This document shows positions 22,203-33,761 of a stretch of 52,185 nt of DNA, piece by piece; within the stretch, counting starts at the first letter, position 1, and every line of letters begins with the position of its first letter. The stretch is from Parachlorella kessleri (taxonomy: Eukaryota; Chlorophyta; Trebouxiophyceae; Chlorellales; Chlorellaceae). The DNA lies in NCBI GenBank assembly GCA_001598975.1, contig BBXU01000444.1, positions 1 through 52,185 of the forward strand. Direction: 5' to 3'. The notes under the pieces are model-generated. The model was not told the origin of the DNA. It saw nothing but the letters and a program-made list of their open reading frames with translations, and searched no databases. Both the position numbers and the translations under genes were made by a program.

Positions 22203-23586
22203 TCACACAATCCTCCAATGTACTTCTAGTGCATTTGTTATTCTGCTGATGGCGTAGGCAGCTGACAAAGGGTACTGTGAGATGCTGATTAGTGTGTCGC
22301 AGTAGCTGTGGTCAATCTTGCCATGGGCAAATGCGCCCAGCACAAACACCACCGGCTGGTCCTTCGGCAATTGTTGCACATACTCCTGCAGCAGGGGAAC
22401 ATGTAGGAAATTTGTTGACATTAGACGTGTACTCAACCGCATTTCTGCTCGACTTAGCTGGGGCCGCCCCACAGGAGCGACCCTGCAGCAGTGCAGACCA
22501 ACTCCCCATTGAACCAAAGCTACCAGTGGTCTTCACGCCGTCAGTCTGACCCTGCTACAACAGCAAGCCTGCTCCACAACTCATAAGTACCCAGCAGCCA
22601 TGCCTGGCAACAGCAACCGTAACAACACACAGCATATCTTCCCCCTCAGTCCAGGGGGCGGCTCGCAACAGCACACTGTGCCCGGCTCACCTGCATGGGC
22701 TGCACGCTGGGCGCGCTGTGGGAGAACCCAATGCGCGGCGCCCCCACCGGCAACAGCCGTGCCACCGGCCCCTTCACCACCTTGAGCAGCTTGTCGGGCC
22801 CGTTGGTCGCGCGTATGCTTAGCTTCTGCAGCAGCTGCACCATCAGCCCACAGAACCGCCGGAAGGTGCGCGGGAGACGAACCTACGCATGCAAAGACGA
22901 AGCCACCATCTTCATGCGTGCCCTTTGAATGGGGGTTATTGAGGGTAGAAACCAACTGGTGAGGCTCCAGGGAACCGGCGCTCTGTGAACCAGCCTTGAG
23001 CGCACCACTCCCAGGGAAACCACGGAATTAAGAGCTTCATGCCACTACTCCTAGTGCAAGTCCAGGTAAATCAAAGGGCGAAAGAGCCCAACCTCCCTGC
23101 AGCACATCCCTGTGTGCACGAACTTGGGGCATACCTGCGGGTTGACCTGTATAAGTACATTCTTAGCTGTGTGCACATACAGCGCCTTCAGCTTGCCCGC
23201 CTTGTTCAGCGGGCTATCAAGGATGGTCAGCAGGGCCTGAAGTTAACTGAATGAAAGAGAGTTAGCCAGCGGTCAAGGTGCTGCACCATGTGGCTGGCAC
23301 AGCACCACGATTACCCTTCTGGTGCCCAGCAAGTTTGGGAATAGTCGCTACCCAGCTCCTGCATACGGACCTGGTGGCAGATGTCAGGCCTGTAGTGGGC
23401 TGGGTCCTTGTTGTGCCGCCGCAGAAAGTTGGCATGGTCGTCACAATTAAGAAGTTCATAATTCTTGCCGACCTTGGCCACCTCCAGGTTGGCATTCTCT
23501 AAGACAAAGATTGCTCCTTGCTTGGCTGCGTCTGCCGCAGCTAGCTCCTCCTCCAGAGGAGGCGCCTCTATGCCACCAGCAGGCAT
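22203..23586 (-). CDS. EMG1: Ribosomal RNA small subunit methyltransferase Nep1/EMG1
   Basis: SPOUT-class enzyme that N1-methylates a pseudouridine in 18S rRNA and is needed for 40S assembly in the nucleolus. Four exons join in phase 0: 23586-23371, 23236-23135, 22882-22691 and 22385-22203, giving about 230 residues, close to the 244 of human EMG1. Landmarks in order are [100 protein letters not shown], and the SAM-binding knot parts [13 protein letters not shown] and [10 protein letters not shown]. All family motifs are present, including the FAHG loop. The ATG at 23586 gives a shorter N-terminus than in animals. The gene is divergent from a small uncertain ORF at 23763. Confidence 0.95.
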
Positions 23587-23762
23587 CTATGTGTATAGAA
23601 ACCGTCTACAAAACAGAAAGCGAGCTGGACCAAAAGCAGAGGTAGTGACAAGGTGCATGCAATAGGGAGCAGCAGTTTCCAGAGACTGACGGCGATAACA
23701 TATGTAGAAATTTGCCTGTTTTGCTTGTTTTGCTGCCCATGTAGCTCGCAGGGCTGGTTTGC

Positions 23763-24089
23763 ATGCTGAGACGCCAGCTAGGACAGCAGGGTGGCCCTTT
23801 AGCAATGCTTTGTTCCAGGCTTTGTTTGCTTGATGTCAAAGAGTTGCTATACTACTTCATCAGGCGGTCTGATGAACGTGTGGAAGGCGTGATCACTCCA
23901 TGTGGGGCATCGTTGCTGGGATTGTGGGAGCTAGTGTTGCCCTTGCTGTCCTTGAAACCAGCCTACGCAACATTGGCGGAGGACCCGACAAGCCTGAGAA
24001 GCCTGGAGCCCTTCCCGAGCCTGATAAAAACTTCAAGAAAGCACCAGGCAAGCCTCCAGGCCACTAAGAGACAGCAGAGGGAAGCTTAG
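23763..24089 (+). CDS. Small uncertain ORF, unknown function
   Basis: This is an uninterrupted 108-codon frame with a true ATG, 177 bp from the oppositely oriented Nep1 start. The product starts with a short Arg/Gln-rich segment, has a charged middle (VKELLYYFIRRSDERVEG), a hydrophobic stretch (GASLLGLWELVLPLLSL, residues 46-62) that could be one membrane helix, and a basic Lys/Arg/Gln tail. I recognise no family. It could equally be a non-coding leader or an exon of a longer gene. Position in a divergent pair is the only support beyond the open frame. Confidence 0.3.
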   Translation: MLRRQLGQQGGPLAMLCSRLCLLDVKELLYYFIRRSDERVEGVITPCGASLLGLWELVLPLLSLKPAYATLAEDPTSLRSLEPFPSLIKTSRKHQASLQATKRQQREA

Positions 24090-24408
24090 TAGGGAATTTT
24101 GAGTTTGTGCCAGTGAAAAACCCGCTCTGCCTTTCACTCTGAATTTAAGGGAGCGCACAAGCCCCTAGCCCGCTGCAGAAGCTGCGGGTCTTTACAGCCT
24201 TCCCGGCCTTTCCCGTGTGCAGATGGCAAGTACACTGCCCCTCTCTGGCAGTCGACCACAGCTAGGGAGGCGCTGAAACGGGCAAAGAAGGTTATGAAAT
24301 GATGTCCGAAAGTGAGACTGGTCACTGTTAATCGTCCCTCAGAGTCTAGGCAGCCTTTAGCTAGCGCGATTGTCAGTTCTCCAACCGTCCTAGTCTGCTG
24401 GCCCACCT
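24090..24408. other. Intergenic region upstream of the LRR gene
   Basis: This 319 bp stretch holds no supported gene and should carry the promoter and 5' UTR of the LRR-hydrolase gene. A 90-codon minus-strand frame (24134-24406) has no family resemblance. Confidence 0.4.
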
Positions 24409-27400
24409 ATGATGGGCGCCCTGACCCCAGCGCCCCCCAGTGGCTGTGCCAGATGCCTTCCGGCGGCCCTGCAGCCCCGCCACCTCCACCCTCACCCAGG
24501 CAGCAGCCCTTACCAGGGTCGCCCAGCCCCCTTACAGTCTTCCCAGTCCTCCAGCTTCCAGCAGCATCGATGGCGGGCCGGCCGCGGTCCAGCTGCACTC
24601 CCCAGGGGCTCAGAGGCAGCAGCAGCAGGAGCAGCAGATCCCTGGGTGGAAGACCGCAGCATCCAGGTGAAGCTGATGCTGGCAGAGTCCTCGGGCAGGC
24701 TGGACCTCAGCGACTGCGGGCTCACAAGGGTCCCGCCGGCCGTGTTTGACCTGGGAGGGCTGGAGGACCTCTCCCTAGCAGGCAACCAGCTGACGGAGCT
24801 CAGCTCGGACGTCGGGCGGTTGACAGCGCTCAAGCGGCTGCAGCTGGCAGGGAACCAGTTGCGGGCCCTGCCGGAGAGCATGTCCGCGCTGGTGGCGCTG
24901 GAGGGTGCCTGGCTGCACGGCAACCTGCTGGAGGCGCTGCCGGAGGGGGTGGCTGCGCTGGGAGCGCTGACGCAGCTGTCCCTGGCGGGCAATCGCCTGC
25001 GGGTGGGTGGGTGGTCAGGTTGCTGGCTTGCCAGGCGTATTTTTCCTTATATGGTTAGTGTGCTGGATTACACACAGCAGGTCTGATGAGTTTGAGGCCG
25101 TAGCCGGCTGTTGTTGCAGATGGCGTGGTCTCCTGCAGGGTCGCATGAACTCCGGAGAGTGGACAAACGCAGAAGCTGTTCGCCTCACTAAGCTGCCTTA
25201 TGCCTGAGGGAGCTACCAGCTGCCTAGCCGCCACCTTGAACCTACCATTTTCTAAATAGGCACGCCATGCAAGTCGCTGTGTTGGACAACTACTCTGCAG
25301 GCTCTACCCCAGCAACTGGGCGGCCTCACGTCCCTCAAGGAGCTCTCACTTGCTGGCAACCAGCTGGAGGCCCTGCCCGCCTCCCTAGGCCAGCTGGCCG
25401 CCCTCACCAAGCTCAGCCTGCATGGCAACCGGCTGGGACCAAGCTCCCTCCCAGGCTCCCTGCCGGGCCTTCAAGCGCTGGAGGAGCTGTGGCTGCAGGT
25501 CGGTTGGGGGTCAATGCTGCTGCGCTCGGTGGCTTGAAGTTATGTATGTATGGTGCTGCCCGCTCACCTTGTGCACAGCGGTGGTGCCCCACGCGCTAGT
25601 GTGTGTAGCTGCCGGCCTGTTGGAATAGATGAAAAGGTCGATGTTGAGGTTGTTAGAGGCCGTGCTGTGTTTGTGGTGATCTGCCGCTGTTCTACTTTGG
25701 GAAATTGCCTGTGAGTGTTCACTTTTCTACACGACTTCAGCATATTCCCCTCGGAGCATATTCGGTGGCTCATGCTCACCCACTTACCTCAAATGGCCTG
25801 CATGTGTTGCTTTGAAACCACCCCATTGCCCTGTGCCCGCAGGGCAACCCCAGCCTTACGGGGCTGCCGGCTGAGCTAGGCCAGCTGCCGCGGCTCAAGC
25901 ACCTGTCAGCAGCTGACTGTGCCTTGGAGTCTGTCCCCGCCGACCTGGGCTGCCTGCCGGCTCTGCAGTCGCTCTCGCTCTATGGCAACAGGCTGAGGGA
26001 GGTATCGCCAGCCATCCTTCAGGTGAGTCATCAGGCCGCAGATCTGCCAGCAACTGCGGCAAATTCCAGCTGTGGGGTGCACAGGCGTGGAACATGGTGC
26101 TTGTTGCAGTCGCCTGTGTGGGACTTACAGCTTTGCATGCCTGCTAGCCCTGGTGCCTTGTTCGTCCCAGGCAGGATTGCTGGGACTGGGAAAAGTTGAC
26201 ATGCTGGCTGACTTGTTTAGTCAGTCATGGGCTCGCACCATGACGTGTTGCAGGCGCCCCACCTGAAGCAGCTTTGGGTGGAGGGCAACCCGCTGTCACA
26301 CGCCTCCGCTCAAGAACTCCTGGAGGCAGCAGCTGTGTCCCCCAGCCTGACAGCACTTGGCATGGACGCCTCCCAGCTGGAAGGCGTACCTGGACGTGTG
26401 CTCAACGCTGTAGATAGAAAGCTGCGGCCCTGCGTGATCCGTGGCAGCGGACCAGGCTACTTCAAACTTGACCTGGCACACGGCTGCTTTGGCGCCCAGG
26501 CCAGCAGCAACGGCAGCGAGAGCGGCAGCAGCGTGTTGGGCGCGGGAGAAAGCAGCAGCGAGCGGCAGCGCCAGCGGGCGCAGCTGCTGGTGGTGTCGTT
26601 TGGCAGCGCCCCGGGCACCCCCAACTGGGGCGGGGTGCTTGGGAAGGTGCGGGCGGCGGGCAGCAACCCAGAGCAGGACAGCTTTGACATACTCTATGTG
26701 GTGGACCCACACCGGGCCTGGTATGGAGGTGAGGCCGGGGGCGGGGCACGGCTGCGGGGATGTGCTTGCGATTGCTGGTGGGAATAGGCAGGGACGGGCA
26801 TGGAGGGTGGAAGGAGGCGCCGGGGGCCAGCTGGCATGGGCAGCAGTGGTTGGCTTGGCACAACTCGCGCTGGCTGGGCGGTGTCCACCTGTCGCTGCCC
26901 ATGAGATGGCGGCACCGTATGTTGATGGAGCTGAGAATCTAGGCTATTATTTATCTAAGCTACTATTTATCGCTGACAGCTGTCCTGTCATAGGTGGGGA
27001 TGACGGTGCATACCGGCAGTATGCGGAGCGGCTGGGACAAGTCACCTCTGAGTACGAGCATGTGGTCTTCATAGGTGCGCGCACTGATATCAGTGGAACT
27101 CTGTTGTCCGCACCTCTTGCTGTGCCCCTCTGCTCTGCCTGCTGCCTGCTAAGGCAGCGGTGTAAGACATTGTGCTGGTTCTGTCAATCAGTTGGACAGA
27201 CAGTCAAATATTGCTTACCAGAGAAGTAGCCTACAGTAGGCATGGCAGGCAAATAATATGCAAGTATGTTGACCCCTTCTTGTCACGTGCATTCCATCGT
27301 GTATATGTTGTGCACGTGGACATCTAGTTTGACAGTTTTTTCCATAGCCAGCATATTCTGGAAACATCATGCCAGCATTTGCGCTGTGCTACGCGCACCT

Positions 27401-28311
27401 ACGATTCCTGTAGCAGTCACCGGTCATGCTGGTACCTGTTGCCTGCAGGTGACAGCATGGGGGCTACAGCGGCCTTACTCTTTGCTGAGCTGGCCACCTC
27501 GGTCCACGCCTTCTGCCCCCAGATAGACCTGTGCACCTCATCCATCAGGCCCGGCCAGCCGGGGGAGTGGCATGCTGCGCTGCGCGAGCGTGTCATGCAA
27601 AGCGTGCAGAGCAGCAGAGCGCACATACAAGTCCATGTGGGCAATTGGAGCCACGACTTGGACCAGGTGAGCAGACTGGGCCACCTTGGCACTTCATTGG
27701 CCACTGCTTGCAGGGAGCGAGGTAGTGCCAGCCAAATTTGGGCTGGTCTGCTGGATGCTGGTAACATGTGTGCCTGCTGTGGCTATAAGCCTGTCACCCT
27801 CGTCAAAGAAGCTTTCATTGTAGGCGCCGCAGCTGGCCTAGCCGCTTTCAAGGCCTAGCGCGACATGGACCTGCACGCAGGCGCGGCTGCTGCCACCAGA
27901 GCGTGTGCACATGAAGATATACTCCGTGGACTCGCACCGCCTGGCGCTGTACTTAGACACAAAGGGCAAGCTGCAGCAAGTCATTCGTGGAGCAGTGTTG
28001 GAGCAGCTGGGCCTGCCCTCTGGTCAGGTACGCCTGTCGAACTTGGTATAGGTATAACTCCCTGGCGGCCAGCCTCCTCTGTGATGCTGGGCGGGGGTTG
28101 TGGCGGGCAGTAGCGCAGCCTGGGTGGTAACTTAAAGGCAGGAGTTGTTGCCCAGGACAGCGCTGTGCTGGACCGTAGTGGGAGTGGCGCTGCACATGAC
28201 TGGCTGGGCCCTGCTTCTGTTGTGGTTGTTTTATCGTTACCGCAGTGTGTTGATGCTGTTGCGGCAGTTGCCATGCTGCAGCACGCTTACTTCACATGGC
28301 AGGATTGCTGA
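24409..28311 (+). CDS. Leucine-rich-repeat protein fused to an alpha/beta-hydrolase-like domain
   Basis: Eight exons join in phase: 24409-25002, 25301-25498, 25843-26022, 26254-26728, 26994-27074, 27449-27666, 27881-28027 and 28156-28311, giving about 682 residues. Residues 1-80 are Pro/Ser/Gln-rich and disordered. From about 85 to 330 there are roughly ten Ras-group-type LRRs of about 23 residues (for example LEDLSLAGNQLTELSSDVGR and LTKLSLHGNRLG). After a Ser/Gly-rich linker, residues 410-580 read LLVVSFGSAPGTPNWGG, FDILYVVDPHRAWYGG, HVVFIGDSMGATAALLFAEL and VHAFCPQIDL. GDSMG fits the GxSxG nucleophile elbow with Ser as nucleophile, and the 'AF(S/C)PQ' strand recurs in bacterial hydrolases of this sort. 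A later DSHRL may supply the acid or histidine. The substrate is unknown. The start and the last exon are the least sure parts. Confidence 0.75.
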
Positions 28312-28874
28312 GTATCACCCGACTCATTTAAGGCAGAGGCAGTGCATACTGTAGATACATTAGAAGCAACTGGAGGCCTTTCTGAGACACCAGCACAGTG
28401 CTCCCCCTCAACGACCATGCTGACGCTGTTGTTGCGAGTCTGCATAACAACGACCAACCAACTCAGGATACCGAGAAGTACAATGACCACTCTGTACTCA
28501 CTGCCAGAGCCACAGTCACCTTCAGATATGAGCGAGACAAACACATGGGCGCACACATTTGTCGGACATAATGCATACAGCTATCCACTCTCTATATACA
28601 GCAGGCCATCCAGGGCCTGCAGGGCAGCTTGATTCTCCTAAATTACCAGCAAAGCTCCTGACTGTTTGCCACGGCCAGGACGCTGTTTCCTTGCAAGAGC
28701 AAGCAGGTCCCTGGGAATTTGGATCTTCCAGCTTCATAGGGTGGGCACTCCCTTGGGGTCCAGAAGGGCATGCGTAAGGCATGAGTGCGCCTCACACGGA
28801 GGGCATCTGTACACAGTGGGTCAGCCATCATCTCACACGGTACCTTCAAAGTCTAACGTGCGTGCAAACTTTGC
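28312..28874. other. Convergent intergenic region, LRR-hydrolase / SLC44-like A
   Basis: These 563 bp between converging stop codons contain no recognisable gene and are less GC-rich than the genes. They should hold two 3' UTRs. The LRR gene's final exon could extend here if the stop at 28311 is wrong. Confidence 0.4.
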
Positions 28875-31800
28875 CTACAGCTGCCCGTCTACAGCCGCTA
28901 CTTGCCCACACTCAATGCCCTCGCTAGGCCTAGAGAATCCCATGAGAGGCTCCAAGACCTCATCCACCTCACTCGCTCGGCCGGGGGTTGGCCCAACAAA
29001 AGGCCCCGCAGTAGCAAGGGGCTGGTGCTCCACTGCCACCTCGGTCATCTCTTTGCGCTCGGCAATCCACATCAGAACCACTGCAGGCAGGCAGTCAGCC
29101 ATGGGAGGGAAGTTGGCAGGCTGTTCTTGGGGCGGGGAGCTGGTGGTTATGAGAGGTAAGGACCCTTGTGATGAGGGTGGGACATTGCCCTGTCTAGTAC
29201 TTGCTGTCACCAAGCATGCCGGGCTTGCAACACCTCCAGCAGTGCTTAACCCCCAGACGCACTCTGTTTCCCAGGTCACTTGCAGTTTCTTTGACTTGCC
29301 ATCTGTTGGCAAACAAGAGTGAGTCAACCCCAACATCCGAGCCAAGGCAATCAGGTGACTAACACAGCTCCGCAAATGCAACATGTCCCCGCGCTGCCAG
29401 AGGTTATCACAACAGTTATGCCAGGTGCCGGTCCTAAGTTGAGCTAGGGAGCATTCTGCCAGAGTGCCTACCACCCGCACCTGCCCTGGCCATGTGGAGC
29501 AGCAGCGCTGCACAGGAAGCGACGATGAGGTAGCTCGTCTGCGCTACCAGGTTCATGAACAGCGATTCGGATAGAGAACCACTTGCGTCCACTTTCCCGC
29601 CTCCGACAGAGAAGGACAGGAGGAGGAGCAGGGCCCATATCTGGTTCAGCACGTAGCTGAGGACTTGGATGGTGACACTGTTGACCCACACTGCACCAGC
29701 AGGCACAGTGGGAGATTTAAGGGTTACCCGCATGCGTAGAGATCTTGGGAGTGTGCATGAGCGTGCTGGGATCCCTGAGACCGAGGGGTCAGTCTCAGCA
29801 GCAGGGCTGTCTGCATGGTAGCAGGCTCCAAGTGCCCAGGCAACAGAGAAACTGCAGCCGGTGCACGCCCAAGCACTGGGGTTGTACCTGTATAAAACAC
29901 CACAAGCAAGGCGCGCCAGGAGATCAAGTCAGCAGCCGCCTTGGCGGATCCCAGGAACGACTCTCCAGTCCATGCCATGACCACGGTGGCTGCCAGAGAT
30001 GCGGAAACCAGCCAGCCTCGCAGGCAGCGCGCTGGGATGTGCCAGAGGATTCCGGCCAGCCAGCCGTGCGCTGCAACCTCGTCCTTGGCGCTGCATGGTG
30101 CGCATACATCCGCAAGTATTCACCGGCAAATCCACTTCACGTGCGCTCAGGTTGTGCGGGTTGTACAAAAGCACAAGTGTGGGACGTGCACATGGGGCAG
30201 CGTGCAGGCTACGCAGGGCATGCTTTGCATCCTCCGACCTCAGAGACCACACAGCTGGCAACTGATGGGAATGGTTACCGTGCGAGGGCTTGGACCTGGA
30301 AGATCACGGGGGAAGCCAGAGGCATGGACGCCACGGTAAGTGAGCCTAGTGAGGGGCCCAGGGCATGCCCCACAGATATGCGCAGCCGCTGCTTGCTGGC
30401 CGTCCAGGCGCCACCCCTGACGCCCATGCCAGGCTGCACCTGCAGCTGATTGCCTGATTCCAGGCTCTGCCCAGCAGCCCCCTGGCTGCCGTGCCACTGC
30501 GCTGCTACACCCGCAACCACGTACAGGAGCAGCTGAGTGGAGAAGGCTGCCAACCAGCAAACTGTCCAGGCTAGCAGCCCCACGGTGGGACCAAAGCGCC
30601 ACGTCGGGACCCAGCACAGCTGGTGGCGCCCTGTCTTGAGGGCCGGGTCGCACCATGCACCCTTGGGCGGCTCCACGATGCTGCCCACCAGCACTTGCCC
30701 ATCGCTGGCCGCCAGCACCAGCAGGACCAGGAGAGCGCCGATGACTACGCAGTTGACCAACACAGTAACCTGGCAAAAACAGCGTGCAGGGCCGCACGTC
30801 AGGACATGGATAGGAGGCCCCAGCTTTTACGTGGGCTGTGGTAGGCTCGCGCACCGGCTCAGGAGTTGAAGGATGTCTTGCATGTGAATGGCCCAGTGAG
30901 GCTTCTGAGCCGCATGGTAGGGTAACCTTGCCTCATGTGGCATTTTCCCTCTAGCTTGCCTCCAACTGGAAGTACTGGCATGAAGCGTCAGGCTGGCACT
31001 TGCTCAAAACAGACTTCAACAAATAACTCACCCCCAAGAGCAGGAACAGGGCAGGGTTGGCGTTGAGGTTTCTGGTAGCCACGCCCAGCAGTCGCCCAGC
31101 CAGCTCCACGCGTCTCCACCCCAAGGCAAGGAGCAGCATCAAGGCCACCAGGATTGCTGCCAGCATGAAAATGACGTAAGCCAGCAAGGGGCTCGTCACC
31201 GGCCGCTGCATTGCTTCTCCCACCAGCACCACAAGGCCGACGAGGGCGGCAATGCCCAGGACCAGGGCTGCCGCGCGGGTGATGCCCAGGCTGTGTTCTG
31301 CCAGCAGGCGCAGCAGGAGCCAGCCCAGGGCGACACCCCCGGCGACAGCAGCCAGGATGATGAAAGGGTGGCTCGCCAGCAGGGCCCCGAGGCTCGGCTG
31401 GACCTGTCATAGTGAGTGGAAAAGGCACATGCCAGAGGGTTTGCATGCGGTCCGGCTCCATGGGGATTGAGGTGACTGTCACAATGCGGGATGCTTCCTG
31501 AAGGTGATTTGTTGTGCCATGTGCCTTGCACAACATCACAGGATGTGTGCAGCCGTGGGCCATGGTAAACGTGCAGTATCCAATGCGCGTGGACAAGCTT
31601 GACATACAGGCTGAATACCATCCCCAGTACTCACATCAGTGGCAAGGAGCAGGCGTCCAAGCCTGCCCTGGCCAGTCCCCCCCACCTGGGTCCACTCAAT
31701 ATGGCTGCAGCAGCAACCACACCAGCAGAGGACAACTCACAGGCCCTAGGGACTAGATTGCACACTGCAAGGATAAAGTAATCACCCTTGCAGGCCATTG

Positions 31801-31967
31801 TGAGCGGGTGCCCTCTCTGCCACTTGCCTCTTTGATGCCGCAATGCTCCCCAGTATTACGCTGATGACCAGGCAGCCCAGCAGCAGCAGAGCACACAGCC
31901 GAGTCTCTGGTGCATTGCCTGGCTCACGCCTGGCTCTGAAGCTGTTGGGCGAGGGCCTCAATGCCAT
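28875..31967 (-). CDS. SLC44 / choline-transporter-like membrane protein, paralogue A
   Basis: Member of the CTL/SLC44 (PNS1, DUF580) family of multi-pass membrane proteins, which carry choline and related solutes in animals; the algal substrate is unknown. Seven exons join in phase: 31967-31828, 31704-31635, 31403-31032, 30769-30279, 30090-29888, 29690-29481 and 29080-28875, giving about 563 residues. About nine or ten hydrophobic helices are visible, one in exon 1 (CALLLLGCLVISVILGSIAA), three in exon 3, two or more in exon 4. Family signatures are VGHALGPSLGSLTVASMPLA in exon 4, WHIPARCLRG and the WTGESFLGSAKAAADLI block in exon 5, and the C-terminal VVLMWIAER. Intron phases 2,0,0,2,1,1 are identical to paralogue B. 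Intron 1 uses a GC donor (GAG/GCAAGT) where B uses GT. Confidence 0.85.
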
Positions 31968-32613
31968 AGTGCACGTGACTTGGCTCGAGCCTAGGCCTGC
32001 CGAGTCTATTGCAGGGAAGGAAGGCTTCACATGCGGTGTCTGCATGGTGGCTTCTCCCACGTTCTTGGCGCGTGATATGCATGACACCTTCCCAAGAAGC
32101 TCCATTCTTTCACAATACATCAAAGTGTGTCTCTAAGTAAACAATGGTGCTCAGAGGGCGTAACCACGACCAGGAGCTTGGGCCATGTCAGGTTGGTAAC
32201 CAATGCACACAAAACACAAGTTCACTATACTAGCGCACAACCTGCTCAGCAGAAAGCTTTGCTTTCCTGTCACCTGTCAAAAGAAGAAGACCCCATGCAT
32301 GGTACTAGGCAGAAAAATACACGTTCCATTGCTCAGGCACACATGTCTACTCCTGCCACGAAGGCCAATTGGCAAAAACGAAATGTGTTCCAGAAAGAGT
32401 GAGGCTCAACAATTTCAATAGCCCAGGGATAGCATATGATATCAGTACATGGTTCTGTAGGACACACCAACATGCATTCACATACTTGGCAAAGCTGCAC
32501 GGGGCAGGAGAAGGATGTGTTCAAGAGGCTACTGCTGCAAAATCCCACAAAAAAGGCAATTGGGTACATCAGCCCCATGTGTTAACTGACATACGGTATG
32601 CTACGTGCCAACA
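31968..32613. other. Intergenic region, SLC44-like A promoter / 3' side of the ferredoxin-TPR gene
   Basis: This 646 bp AT-richer stretch lies between the start of SLC44-like A and the stop of the next minus-strand gene. No ORF with a recognisable domain was seen. It should hold the SLC44-A promoter and the neighbour's 3' UTR. Confidence 0.45.
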
Positions 32614-33761
32614 TCACATGACCTGAAGCCCGAGCTCATGCTGTTGATGGACACGCTCAATGAGTCCCTGGAACACCGGAGACCCTGTCAGGCCAGGGCA
32701 GCGCTCCGAAGCCACCTCCAGCGCCTGCAGAGCCTCGCCACCCCGGCAAAGCTGGAGAAATGCCTCAGCCTGCAGCAAAAAAAAAGGGTGTCACGACTAC
32801 CATGACGTATCTGTCCTGGGGCTGACCCGCGAAGCCGGTGTCACCCAGCTGGGACTGTCAGAATTTGGTGCTACACACTGTAAGTCTGACCGGACTCCTC
32901 AATGGCGCATTGTTAGCTTAACTAGCGAAGGTCAATGAACAGAATGGAAATGGCGCCGCACCTGGCGTATGTGGGCGTAAGGGAAGCTGGCCGGAGCTAT
33001 CTCTGCTGCTGCCCAGGCGTCTTGCAGCGCCGCTGAAGCGTCACCCAGGCTCAGGCGGGCCCCAGCCCGGTTTGTCAGAAGCAGGTGCCTGCCTTGCGAC
33101 GGGTTCAGCTCCAATGCCTGCATGTATAATCAGCGCCCAAGTCATATGATGCCACGATAGCTGACACTGTCTTGGGCGAGTGAAGCAGCGCGCCCGTCGC
33201 TACCCAGCATACATGCCAGCCCTCCCAACACCCACCTCGGTGAACAAGCCGGCGGCTTGTGTGGCATCACCCCGCCTAGCAGCTGCAACGCCCGCCAGCC
33301 GCAGCTGAGCAGCCGCCAGCCCCGCAGAGTCCACATGTATGCCACAGATGTCGTCAAGAGCCCGCAAAATGTCTGCTGGGTGCGACATCTGGGACAGCTC
33401 CCACTGACGGCTCTCCACTGCACCGTTCCCCGCTGTCGAGGGTACTACCAGCACGTTGGGCCCCTGGCCGCAATGGCCCAAGCAGGCCTCCCGTTCATGC
33501 ACCTCAACCCCATCTAAAGACAGGTCTCGGAGAAACTGTGACACCTGCAACGAGAGGAGAGGTGTCAAGGGGGAGGTGACGATACAAAAGGAAGAAGAAA
33601 CCAGGGAGCCACCACAAACGTCTGCCTACCTGCTTTGCTCCCTGCTTCCGACAGGTCTTGTGCACACAGAAGTGGAACTCGTGGCTACTTTGTCCTGAAG
33701 ACACGTGTGCCCTTACAACAACACTCCCTTGCCGCACAACTGGCCGACACACAAAGTTCAT
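32614..33761 (-). CDS. Thioredoxin-like [2Fe-2S] ferredoxin domain with TPR repeats
   Basis: Four exons join in phase 0: 33761-33630, 33544-33236, 33117-32962 and 32769-32614, giving about 250 residues. Residues 20-85 look like a thioredoxin-fold [2Fe-2S] ferredoxin: HFCVHKTCRKQGAKQ supplies the first two cysteines (C-x4-C) and CLGHCGQGPNVLVVPS the second pair (C-x3-C), matching the plant TPR proteins that carry this domain. From about residue 125 to 235 the chain is helical with TPR features (AARRGDATQAAGLF, TNRAGARLSLGDASAALQDA, EAFLQLCRGGEALQAL). In plants such proteins are plastid-linked, but no strong transit peptide is seen here. A role in iron-sulfur transfer or redox sensing is inference. 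It lies on the same strand between the two SLC44 paralogues. Confidence 0.8.

Noticed and set aside
2658..23586. Idea that ICT1-like, METTL18-like and Nep1 form a ribosome-maintenance cluster
   Set aside because: They are spread over 21 kb on both strands among unrelated genes, so chance proximity is the simpler explanation.
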